From Chloroflexota bacterium (GTDB lineage: Bacteria > Chloroflexota > Dehalococcoidia > JACQUE01), in contig JACQUE010000198.1 in the NCBI GenBank assembly GCA_016210425.1, forward strand, positions 1 through 10,541: a stretch of 10,541 nucleotides of DNA. The letters run 5' to 3'. The notes beneath the pieces are model-generated. The model saw nothing but the letters and a program-made list of their open reading frames with translations. It was not told the DNA's origin and made no database searches. Positions 1 to 5,348 of the stretch are shown piece by piece. Numbering within the stretch: position 1 is the stretch's first letter; each line of letters starts with the position of its first letter. Both the position numbers and the translations under genes were made by a program.

Positions 1-228
1 CAGACCAGCCATCGCGGCATCCGGGTCATCCGAGTCGATCTCGTAGATGGCCAGGTAAGCGGCCTCGCCGTCCTGGGGCTGCTCTGTGAGCTTGTAGCGA
101 GTGCAGGCTGTGAAGCCTGACACGCAGAGGACGTCGGGGATGTGGATGGTATTGTACCACTGGTTGAACTCGGCATCTCGAGTCGGATCCGAGCAGTTAG
201 TGTAGACGATTAGTACCGATTTGGCCAT
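1..228 (-). CDS. EthD-like dimeric alpha-beta barrel protein, 5' part (partial)
   Basis: The frame stays open from an ATG at 228 to the left edge, giving 76 N-terminal residues. The product begins MAKSVLIVYTNCSDPT and contains FNQWYNTIHIPDVL, then SGFTACTRYKL and AYLAIYEIDSDDP. This order (beta strand, an F-x-x-WYN-x-x-H-x-PD helix, a G-F strand, a Y-L-x-x-YE strand) is typical of small EthD/stress-response dimeric ferredoxin-like proteins of about 100-220 residues. These are often annotated only as hypothetical. Substrate and role cannot be told from this fragment. A GGAG at 237-240 lies 8 nt before the ATG and supports the start. The gene is divergent from dedA. The fold assignment is by motif recognition; the function is unknown. 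Confidence 0.75.
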   Translation of the reverse strand, partial: MAKSVLIVYTNCSDPTRDAEFNQWYNTIHIPDVLCVSGFTACTRYKLTEQPQDGEAAYLAIYEIDSDDPDAAMAGL

Positions 229-264
229 GGGCTGAGCTCCGTTCATTCCGAAGAGGTCTATTCC

Positions 265-273
265 ATGATAGCA
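265..273 (-). promoter_or_regulatory. Candidate extended -10 promoter of the left-edge gene
   Basis: On the minus strand TGC directly precedes TATCAT (-10 at 265-270, 5 of 6 to consensus), which makes an extended -10 element. No good -35 is seen 16-18 nt upstream. The predicted start near 258 would give a leader of about 30 nt. Confidence 0.35.
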
Positions 274-323
274 CGCTTCGTCAAGGAATAAAGCGTCAGC
301 GGAGTACCTAGCTTTCCTCGGTA

Positions 324-352
324 TTGACGCTGTCCCAGTCGGTGGTTACTAT
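324..352 (+). promoter_or_regulatory. Candidate sigma70-type promoter upstream of dedA
   Basis: TTGACG (324-329, 5 of 6 to TTGACA) is followed after 17 nt by TACTAT (347-352, 4 of 6 to TATAAT). Transcription would start near 359, about 129 nt before the dedA start codon. The leader would pass through the hairpin at 395-420. The remainder of the 229-487 intergenic stretch holds no coding frame I can support. Confidence 0.45.
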
Positions 353-394
353 GATTACAGGCCGCGTGGCCTGCCAGAGCATAGCGACAGGTGG

Positions 395-429
395 GCCTGC
401 CGGTTTTGCAGCCGGCAGGCTTCTTATTT
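395..429 (+). terminator. Intrinsic terminator-like hairpin in the dedA leader
   Basis: GCCTGCCGG (395-403) and CCGGCAGGC (412-420) form a perfect 9-bp GC-rich stem with an 8-nt loop. It is followed by TTCTTATTT, a moderately T-rich tail on the plus strand. The minus strand lacks a T tail, so the orientation is plus. No plus-strand gene precedes it in the window. It therefore either ends a short RNA of about 70 nt made from the promoter at 324-352 or acts as an attenuator in front of dedA. A second copy of GCCTGCC at 369-375 could in principle compete for the 3' arm. Confidence 0.5.
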
Positions 430-472
430 GGGGCTAGCTTGCCGATTATAAGTAGTAGGCCCCTTTTCTCGT

Positions 473-480
473 GGGAGGAG
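473..480 (+). promoter_or_regulatory. Ribosome binding site fixing the TTG start of dedA
   Basis: GGGAGGAG lies 7 nt upstream of TTG 488. No ATG or GTG in this frame has a comparable site, so this decides the start. Confidence 0.75.
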
Positions 481-487
481 TAAGCCC

Positions 488-1108
488 TTGGATTTCGTCT
501 TCGACAAACTTGGCTTTTTTGCCGCCGGACCCTACCTGGGAGTGTTCTTCTTTTTCCTACTCGGTGACGCCGGAGTGCCTCTCCCCGTCTCCGGCTCTTT
601 CCTGCTAATGTATAGCGGCTACCTCGTCCGGGAGGGGAAGCTGCACCTTGCCTTCCTGATGCTGGCCGCAACCATCGGGGTGCTCGTCGGCGCTGTGGTA
701 CTCTACTTCGTTGCCAAACGGGGCGGGGCTCCGTTGCTGGCGCGTTATGGCGCCCGGATCGGGCTGGGGCAACAGAGGCGACAGCGCGTTGAGGGTTGGG
801 TCAATGGACACGGGTTCCTGCCGGTAGCGCTGGGGCGGATGCTCCCGGGGGTGCACACGCACACGGCAGCCATATCAGGCCTCTTCAAGGTGCCATTCAA
901 GCCATTCGTGACTGGTATCATAGTTGCCGATATCCTGTATGTGTCCGCTTACCTCTTTTTGGGGGCAGCGATGACAGAGACCATCGGCCGCTTCGCCGGC
1001 GACTACCTGCGTTGGGTGATGCTTGCCCCTCTGGCCGTCGGGGTCTCCAGTTGGTTCATCATATCGAGGGTGCGGAGATTCCGAGCCGCCAGGATGAAGG
1101 CCGGGTAG
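488..1108 (+). CDS. DedA family membrane protein (SNARE-associated/VTT domain)
   Basis: A 206-residue polytopic membrane protein of the usual DedA length (about 200). Its family features are a re-entrant hydrophobic segment with GDAGVPLP (26-33), then a small-residue helix FLLMYSGYL, a basic cytoplasmic loop (about 77-103), the conserved R-x-L-P-G segment (R117-G121) followed by AAISGLFKVPFKPF, and C-terminal membrane helices. DedA proteins are thought to be proton-driven lipid transporters or scramblases that flip undecaprenyl phosphate or phospholipids. The acidic residue often found just after the PLP motif (PGE in Escherichia coli homologues) is Ser/Gly here, and D27 could be the membrane-embedded acid. 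The substrate cannot be deduced. The neighbouring O-antigen ligase-like gene would fit a role in lipid-carrier handling, but that is inference. It starts with TTG behind a strong Shine-Dalgarno sequence. Confidence 0.88.
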   Translation: MDFVFDKLGFFAAGPYLGVFFFFLLGDAGVPLPVSGSFLLMYSGYLVREGKLHLAFLMLAATIGVLVGAVVLYFVAKRGGAPLLARYGARIGLGQQRRQRVEGWVNGHGFLPVALGRMLPGVHTHTAAISGLFKVPFKPFVTGIIVADILYVSAYLFLGAAMTETIGRFAGDYLRWVMLAPLAVGVSSWFIISRVRRFRAARMKAG

Positions 1109-1111
1109 TCC

Positions 1112-1141
1112 GAGACGCCCCGCAGCAGCTTAGTGTATAAT
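1112..1141 (+). promoter_or_regulatory. Candidate promoter of the O-antigen ligase-like gene
   Basis: A perfect TATAAT (1136-1141) is preceded after 18 nt by a weak -35, GAGACG (1112-1117, 3 of 6). It sits just after the dedA stop codon. Transcription would begin near 1148, about 27 nt before the CTG at 1175, so this gene can be expressed independently of dedA. Confidence 0.5.
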
Positions 1142-1163
1142 GCCTCAAGATAGCTCTGCGTCT

Positions 1164-1197
1164 GGAGGCATCCTCTGGCAGTTAGAACACTGCCTCT
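1164..1197 (+). promoter_or_regulatory. Ribosome binding site and competing hairpins at the start of the ligase-like gene
   Basis: GGAGG (1164-1168) is followed 6 nt later by CTG 1175. GAGGCA (1165-1170) is perfectly complementary to TGCCTC (1191-1196), which would hide the Shine-Dalgarno sequence. An alternative hairpin pairs GGCAGT (1177-1182) with ACTGCC (1189-1194) and would leave it free. The two stems share bases and cannot coexist. The pairing is seen in the sequence. Any regulatory role is inference. Confidence 0.35.
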
Positions 1198-2605
1198 GAT
1201 TCGCAGCCAAAGGCTTCCCCCGGCGCTCCTACTGGCCTCGGGGGTGCTTGCCAGTCTGCTGGGCGGGTACCTGACAGTCGCCGTCTCGCCGCTGGCGGGC
1301 TTCGGCGTGCTGCTGGGCCTACTGCTGGCGGCGGCGATGCTTCTGAACACCCAGGTCGGCCTCCTCACAGCCATCGCCTTCGCCTATCTGCTCCCCTTCG
1401 GCGTGATCCCCATCCCTATCGGGGGAGTCCGCCTGACCTTCCTTGATGCCTCTGTGACGGCTCTGCTGCTCGTGTTGCTAATGCGGCTCCTTGGCCAGAA
1501 GAACGAGCGCCCCGTCTCCACTCCTTTGGATGCGCCCGTGCTCATATTCATTGGCGTCGCGATAGCGGCCTTCATCTTGGGCCTCGAGTCGACGACGGTT
1601 GAAGCTGCGCGCTTCTTTCTCAAAACGATCAACAGCATCATCTTCTACTTCAGCGTCGTTAATGTGCTGAAGACACCTGGGCAAGTACGGCGGGTGGCCG
1701 CAGCGGTGGTCATCGCGGGAGCGGGGGCGGCGATCCTGGGCCTCATCTTCTACTTCCTCACCACTGAGACTACGGTGCGAATCCTCAGCTCCCTCGGGCC
1801 CCTGAACTATCCACGTGGGCCCGAGATCATACGCCGCATCGCCGGCACTAAGACCCTGCGTGCCATAGGCACGTCTATCGACCCGAACATCCTTGGCGGG
1901 ATGCTGATGCTCGTGCTGCCGTTGGCGGCGGCGCAGCTTTTCAGCCGCCATTCGGCGCTACCGCGCCGGCTGCTGGTCCCGTTCACGGCGGCCATCGTAG
2001 TTGCGCTTATCTTGACCTACAGCCGCGCCGCCTGGCTCGGTGCTACTGCGGGCCTGGTCTTCATCGGATTGATCCGTTACCGAGGCGTCTGGGTGGCAAT
2101 CGGAGCGGGCCTGTTACTCCTATTCTTCATCCCCCAGGGTGACTTCATCTTCGGGCGGTTCGCCTCCGGCGTCGGGGCGCAGGACGTGGCGGCGCAGATG
2201 CGCCTGGGCGAGTACAAGGATGCTCTGCGCCTCATCTCCCTCTACCCGTGGCTTGGTGTCGGCTTTGGGAGCGCCCCCAGTGTCGACCTCTACGTGGCGG
2301 CCAGCAGCATCTATCTGCTTATGGCGGAGGAGATGGGGCTTGTGGGGCTGAGCATCTTCATCATCACGACGATCGCTCTCTTCGTTTATGTCTTCCACTG
2401 GATGCGGAGGATGGAGGATGAGGAGATGCGTACGGTGCAACTAGGGGCCCTCGGAGGGGTAGTGGCGGCGCTAACCGCTGGGATCTTTGACCACTACTTC
2501 TTTAACCTGCAGTTCCCGCATACGGTAGCGATCTTTTGGCTCTTTGTGGCGCTGGCCATGGCGGCGACCATCATGGGCCGCAGGGCGGCGGGAAGTCGGC
2601 CCTAG
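1175..2605 (+). CDS. O-antigen ligase/polymerase-like membrane protein (Wzy_C, PF04932 type)
   Basis: A very hydrophobic protein with about 10-12 membrane segments. Markers of the WaaL/Wzy family (numbered from CTG 1175, 476 residues) are a DPN-LGG motif near 236-241, the TYSRAAWLG segment at 281-289, and after a large extracytoplasmic loop (about 322-380) the PWLGVGFG motif at 358-365 followed by YLLMAEEMGLVGL. Members join or polymerise undecaprenyl-linked glycans on the outer face of the membrane. The His that usually precedes the conserved Tyr-Leu (H-N-x-YL) is absent here (ASSIYLL). Start: the only standard start is GTG 1244, which has no Shine-Dalgarno sequence and begins inside a hydrophobic helix. 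The frame is open back to 1154. CTG 1175 has GGAGG 6 nt upstream and yields a basic N-terminus before the first helix, so I prefer it. With GTG the protein has 453 residues. Confidence 0.82.
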   Translation: MAVRTLPLIRSQRLPPALLLASGVLASLLGGYLTVAVSPLAGFGVLLGLLLAAAMLLNTQVGLLTAIAFAYLLPFGVIPIPIGGVRLTFLDASVTALLLVLLMRLLGQKNERPVSTPLDAPVLIFIGVAIAAFILGLESTTVEAARFFLKTINSIIFYFSVVNVLKTPGQVRRVAAAVVIAGAGAAILGLIFYFLTTETTVRILSSLGPLNYPRGPEIIRRIAGTKTLRAIGTSIDPNILGGMLMLVLPLAAAQLFSRHSALPRRLLVPFTAAIVVALILTYSRAAWLGATAGLVFIGLIRYRGVWVAIGAGLLLLFFIPQGDFIFGRFASGVGAQDVAAQMRLGEYKDALRLISLYPWLGVGFGSAPSVDLYVAASSIYLLMAEEMGLVGLSIFIITTIALFVYVFHWMRRMEDEEMRTVQLGALGGVVAALTAGIFDHYFFNLQFPHTVAIFWLFVALAMAATIMGRRAAGSRP

Positions 2606-3736
2606 CTACTTCTCCGTCAGCAGCACGTCCAGTGTCAGCTCCTTGCCATCGCGGAAGACCACCATATTCACACGCTCGCCCGGCTTGTGCTTCATAAGCA
2701 GGTTGAGGAAGGGGTGGCGCTCGTCCATCACATCATCGCCTATCTTGAACAGGATGTCGTTGGGCTTGATGCCAACCTTATCTGCCGGGCTGTTGGGGCT
2801 TACCGTGGTTACCAGCACCCCGTACTTGATGGGGATGTTGTAGGTGTAGGCGAGGGACGGTGTCCAGGTCTGGTTGGAGATACCCAGGAATGGGCGACTT
2901 ACCTTGCCCTGCTGGATGATCTGCTCGACGATCATGCGCACGGTGTTGCTTGGGATAGCAAAGCCTATTCCTTCCACGATGTCGCCCGCCTCTGAGCGAC
3001 GTATAACCGAGGTATTGATGCCGATCAACTCGCCAGAAGAATTGATGAGGCCTCCGCCGCTGTTCCCGTGGTTGATAGCGGCGTCGGTCTGAATGACGTT
3101 CTCCATGACCAGGTCGTTCATCTGCCAGGTGCGGTTCAGGCCGCTGATTATGCCCTGGGTGACAGTATTGCGATAGTCGCCGAGGGCGCTGCCGATGGCC
3201 AGCACCTGCTGGCCAACCACGAGGGCGTCGGAATCGCCGATCTGGGCTACGGGAAGGCCACGGGCTTTCACCTTTATGACCGCAATATCGGTGAAGGGCC
3301 AGTCAGTGCCGATGGTCTCGGCGGCCAGTGTTTGACCGTCAGCCAGGACCACGTTGAGCTGCTGGGCACTGGCCACAACGTGATAGTTGGTGGCTATATA
3401 CCCATCCCCGGAGACTATCACTCCCGATCCAGATGCGGTCTGCTGCCCGCCGCTACTGCGGAGGTTCGGACTCGGGAGCGTGTTGAAGATGGTGACTACC
3501 GCCGGGGCCACGCGCTTGACCGCTTCAATGGTGCTGATGTCCCCCCTGGACAGGGGATTGCTGACGGCCGGAGTCGGCAAGATCGTGACTACTTTGCCTT
3601 GGTCTTGCGAGGCTTGTCCCCGAGAGAGCAGGTAGCCGGCGCTCCCGCCCGCGAGGCCGCCTCCTATAAGCCCGGCCAGAAAGGCCGCCATTACCGCCCG
3701 CCATATCCACCTCCGCCCGCCACCACGCTCTTCCAC
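2606..3736 (-). CDS. HtrA/DegP-type trypsin-like serine protease with one PDZ domain
   Basis: A 376-residue membrane-anchored S1C protease. Residues 13-37 form one N-terminal membrane helix after a basic start, and a Pro/Ser/Gln linker follows. The protease domain (about 65-275) shows the catalytic triad H119 (TNYHVV), D150 (TDIAVIKV) and S226 (GNSGGG). The PDZ domain (about 282-374) starts RPFLGIS and has the GVLVTTVSPNSPADKVGIKPND core. HtrA proteins degrade misfolded extracytoplasmic proteins. The length fits the one-PDZ HtrA group. The start is GTG 3736, with AAGGAG at 3744-3749 placed 7 nt upstream. Its stop codon (2606-2608) directly abuts the stop of the convergent ligase-like gene, and no terminator hairpin is seen between them. 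It is divergent from arsR. Confidence 0.93.
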   Translation of the reverse strand: MEERGGGRRWIWRAVMAAFLAGLIGGGLAGGSAGYLLSRGQASQDQGKVVTILPTPAVSNPLSRGDISTIEAVKRVAPAVVTIFNTLPSPNLRSSGGQQTASGSGVIVSGDGYIATNYHVVASAQQLNVVLADGQTLAAETIGTDWPFTDIAVIKVKARGLPVAQIGDSDALVVGQQVLAIGSALGDYRNTVTQGIISGLNRTWQMNDLVMENVIQTDAAINHGNSGGGLINSSGELIGINTSVIRRSEAGDIVEGIGFAIPSNTVRMIVEQIIQQGKVSRPFLGISNQTWTPSLAYTYNIPIKYGVLVTTVSPNSPADKVGIKPNDILFKIGDDVMDERHPFLNLLMKHKPGERVNMVVFRDGKELTLDVLLTEK

Positions 3737-3777
3737 GGTCTTTCTCCTTCTCTTGCCTGATTGTCTCCGTCACATCG

Positions 3778-3786
3778 ATCTTACCA
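3778..3786 (-). promoter_or_regulatory. Candidate extended -10 promoter of htrA
   Basis: On the minus strand TGG precedes TAAGAT (-10 at 3778-3783), an extended -10 with only a weak TTCCTT -35 at 17 nt. The start would be near 3771, giving a leader of about 35 nt. An alternative lies further upstream within the purine/pyrimidine tract: TTGTTT and TATATC, 16 nt apart. No heat-shock CIRCE element is visible. Confidence 0.35.
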
Positions 3787-3820
3787 TCGTTTGGGGAGCA
3801 AAGGAAGCCAGGCCAGCATA

Positions 3821-3861
3821 AGAAGGGATATAGGGAGAAAGAGAGGAAAAACAAGGGGGAA
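3821..3861. other. Purine-rich tract and short dyad between htrA and arsR
   Basis: About 38 of 41 bases on the plus strand are purines, with runs such as GGGAGAAAGAGAGGAAAAA. It lies upstream of the htrA promoter candidates. Just to its right is a short perfect dyad, TGGTA-TGAT-TACCA (3873-3886). No coding frame is evident. It may be an AT-rich upstream element or operator, but no function is shown. Confidence 0.35.
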
Positions 3862-3929
3862 TCGGCAGGTATTGGTATGATTACCATGCTCTACAAGGAG
3901 TAAAGGCTATTGGTCTTGTTCTAGCTTCG

Positions 3930-3985
3930 TTGCCAATCCACTGTTGCATATATAGACTGATACGTGTATGTGCATAAGCATATAG
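3930..3985 (+). promoter_or_regulatory. arsR promoter with candidate ArsR operator dyads
   Basis: TTGCCA (3930-3935, 5 of 6) is followed after 17 nt by TAGACT (3953-3958, 4 of 6), with a start near 3965. AT-rich dyads overlap and follow it: ATAC-GT-GTAT (3960-3969) and the imperfect TATG-N8-CATA (about 3967-3982). The near repeats GCATATATAG (3946-3955) and GCATATAG (3978-3985) are also present. ArsR-family repressors bind AT-rich dyads at their own promoters, so autoregulation is likely. The exact operator is inference. Confidence 0.42.
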
Positions 3986-3998
3986 TAAGGCGGTGATC
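3986..3998 (+). promoter_or_regulatory. Near-complete anti-16S ribosome binding site deciding the arsR start
   Basis: TAAGGCGGTGATC matches the complement of the conserved 16S rRNA 3' tail (TAAGGAGGTGATC) at 12 of 13 positions. It overlaps the in-frame GTG at 3993, which is therefore unlikely to be the start. It lies with ideal spacing (8 nt after GGCGG) before TTG 4002. Confidence 0.7.
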
Positions 3999-4001
3999 AA
4001 C

Positions 4002-4358
4002 TTGCAGGAAGGCAGAGACAGGGGTTTGAGCCTGTTTGTCGAGATGTTCGCGGCCCTCTGCGACAGGACGCGCCAGCGGATCCTGCTCCTTTTGGATGAG
4101 CGGGAGCGGTCGGTCAATGAGCTGGTGCAACAGTTCAACCTCTCGCAGCCGACTATTTCGCGCCATTTGCAGGTGTTGCGGAGAGCCGGCCTGGTGAAGG
4201 CGCGGCGGGAAGGCCAGCAGGTCGTTTACTCTATTGACGGTGAGTCGATGGGCGGCTGCCTTGCCGACTTCTGCTCCGGCTTCGCCTGCTGCGCGCCTTT
4301 CTTCGGGAGTAAGGGCGCCCAGGCCGAGGCGAGGGCAGAGGGAAAGGCAACTTCTTAA
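4002..4358 (+). CDS. arsR: ArsR/SmtB-family arsenic-responsive repressor
   Basis: A 118-residue winged-helix repressor. It has an N-terminal helix with a DRTRQRILLLL segment (the usual ADPTR-RIL region). The helix-turn-helix follows in VNELVQQFNLSQPTISRHL, then the wing VKARREGQQVVYSI. The classical ELCVCDL arsenic site of the Escherichia coli protein is absent. Instead the C-terminus carries C86, C91, C96 and C97 (C-x4-C-x4-CC), resembling ArsR types that bind As(III) through C-terminal Cys. C20 is an extra candidate. When As(III) binds, the repressor should leave its operator and allow arsM expression. The start is TTG 4002, chosen by the ribosome binding site. GTG 3993 would add three residues. 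It is followed 47 nt later by arsM in the same direction, which supports an arsenic role over other metals. Confidence 0.85.
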   Translation: MQEGRDRGLSLFVEMFAALCDRTRQRILLLLDERERSVNELVQQFNLSQPTISRHLQVLRRAGLVKARREGQQVVYSIDGESMGGCLADFCSGFACCAPFFGSKGAQAEARAEGKATS

Positions 4359-4390
4359 ACGTCGATCCCGGGCTTATGTTAGCGGAAAAA

Positions 4391-4398
4391 AAGGAGGT
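4391..4398 (+). promoter_or_regulatory. Ribosome binding site placing the arsM start at ATG 4406
   Basis: AAGGAGGT lies 7 nt before ATG 4406. An in-frame ATG at 4376 is upstream of this site, so it is not the likely start. GTG 4403 is a less likely alternative. Confidence 0.75.
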
Positions 4399-4405
4399 AG
4401 TCGTG

Positions 4406-5200
4406 ATGGTGGAGCAAAACGAGGTCAAGGAGTACGTGCGCGAGCGCTACGCGGAGCGGGCCCGCGGGGCCGGGGGCTGTTGCGGCGGCGATAGCGGATC
4501 GGGGAGCTCTGCCTTGAAGCTCTACTCGAAAGAGGAGTTGGACGCGCTGCCGCAGATGGCCGCCGATATCTCCCTCGGCTGCGGTAACCCGGTGGCGCTG
4601 GCGAGTCTCTTACCCGGCGAAACGGTCCTGGACCTGGGCAGCGGCGGCGGCATCGATTGTCTTCTGGCGTCAAAGCGCGTTGGGCCGAGTGGCAGGGTCA
4701 TCGGGCTGGACATGACGCCCGAGATGATAGCCTTGGCCAGAGAGAACGCGGCCAGGATGGACGCCCGCAACGTCGAGTTTCGCCTGGGCGATATGGAGCG
4801 CATGCCGGTGGCGGACGAGTCCGTAGATGTCATCATCTCCAACTGCGTCATCAACCTCTCGCCCGACAAGGACGCCGTCCTCGGCGAGGCTTATCGGGTG
4901 CTGAAACCCGGCGGAAGGTTCTGCGTCTCCGACATCGTGATGCTGAAGGAGCTTCCAGAGCAGATCCGGCGCAGCCTGGAGCAGTGGGCGGGCTGCGTAG
5001 CGGGGGCGCTATCGAAGGATGGCTACCTGGGCAAGCTGGACAAGGCGGGCTTCACAGACGTGAAGCTGGACTTTGCGCCGGTGCCGGTGGGCGACTTCAA
5101 GGAGTACGCTAAGGAGATCGGCTTCGATGACGCAGGCTGGGAGGATCTGGCATCGGCTATCGCCAGCGCCACGATTGAGGCACACAAGCCCGAGGCCTGA
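4406..5200 (+). CDS. arsM: Arsenite S-adenosylmethionine methyltransferase
   Basis: A 264-residue class I methyltransferase of typical bacterial ArsM length. It transfers methyl groups from S-adenosylmethionine to As(III), yielding methylated and eventually volatile arsenicals in the cytoplasm. Visible features are an N-terminal vicinal Cys pair C25-C26 (GGCCGG), the SLGCGNP motif with C59, the SAM-binding VLDLGSGGGID (74-84), DMTPEMI (102-108), SNCVINLSPDK with C147, VLKPGG, and C197 in AGCVAGAL. C59, C147 and C197 match the three Cys that coordinate As(III) in characterised ArsM enzymes, and C25/C26 match the additional N-terminal Cys. All expected residues are present, so it should be active. 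It sits directly after arsR, and no arsC, arsB or acr3 is in the window. No clear terminator is seen after it. Confidence 0.93.
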   Translation: MVEQNEVKEYVRERYAERARGAGGCCGGDSGSGSSALKLYSKEELDALPQMAADISLGCGNPVALASLLPGETVLDLGSGGGIDCLLASKRVGPSGRVIGLDMTPEMIALARENAARMDARNVEFRLGDMERMPVADESVDVIISNCVINLSPDKDAVLGEAYRVLKPGGRFCVSDIVMLKELPEQIRRSLEQWAGCVAGALSKDGYLGKLDKAGFTDVKLDFAPVPVGDFKEYAKEIGFDDAGWEDLASAIASATIEAHKPEA

Positions 5201-5239
5201 GACGGGGGAGGAAGGCTGCTCGTAGAGGGGCTCGATGAG

Positions 5240-5348
5240 CTAACGTCCCCGCTGTCCAGCGAAATACTCTGCGTACCACTGGACCGTCTCGGTAAGCCCC
5301 TGCTCCAGCGTTTAGCGAGGGCTCCAGCCCAAGGCGCTCCCGCGCTTC
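5240..5348 (-). pseudogene. C-terminal remnant of an NAD-dependent sugar epimerase/dehydratase
   Basis: The minus strand encodes about 36 residues that look like the tail of an extended-SDR sugar-nucleotide epimerase: EARERLGLEPSL, then TLEQGLTETVQWYAEYF, ending at TAG 5240-5242. The two pieces are in different frames, and removing one base from the TTT run at 5311-5313 joins them. Alternatively, the second frame alone reads ALGWSPR, then a TAA, then TLEQGL, so a nonsense codon would also explain it. Both readings resemble the family (LGW-PR-x-SLEEGL-x-TV-WY). The rest of the gene is absent. The ahbD-like stop codon overlaps the start of the remnant. This is a decayed scar, not a functional gene. 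Confidence 0.6.

Noticed and set aside
3068..3760. 230-residue plus-strand frame opposite htrA
   Set aside because: The opposite strand carries a complete HtrA with catalytic triad. This frame has no domain signature.
3878..3904. Small upstream peptide (ATG 3878 to TAA) before arsR
   Set aside because: Only 8 codons and no ribosome binding site. It is also upstream of the likely arsR promoter.
4376..4405. ATG 4376 as the arsM start
   Set aside because: The strong AAGGAGGT at 4391-4398 lies downstream of it and points to ATG 4406. The extra ten residues encode the ribosome binding site itself.
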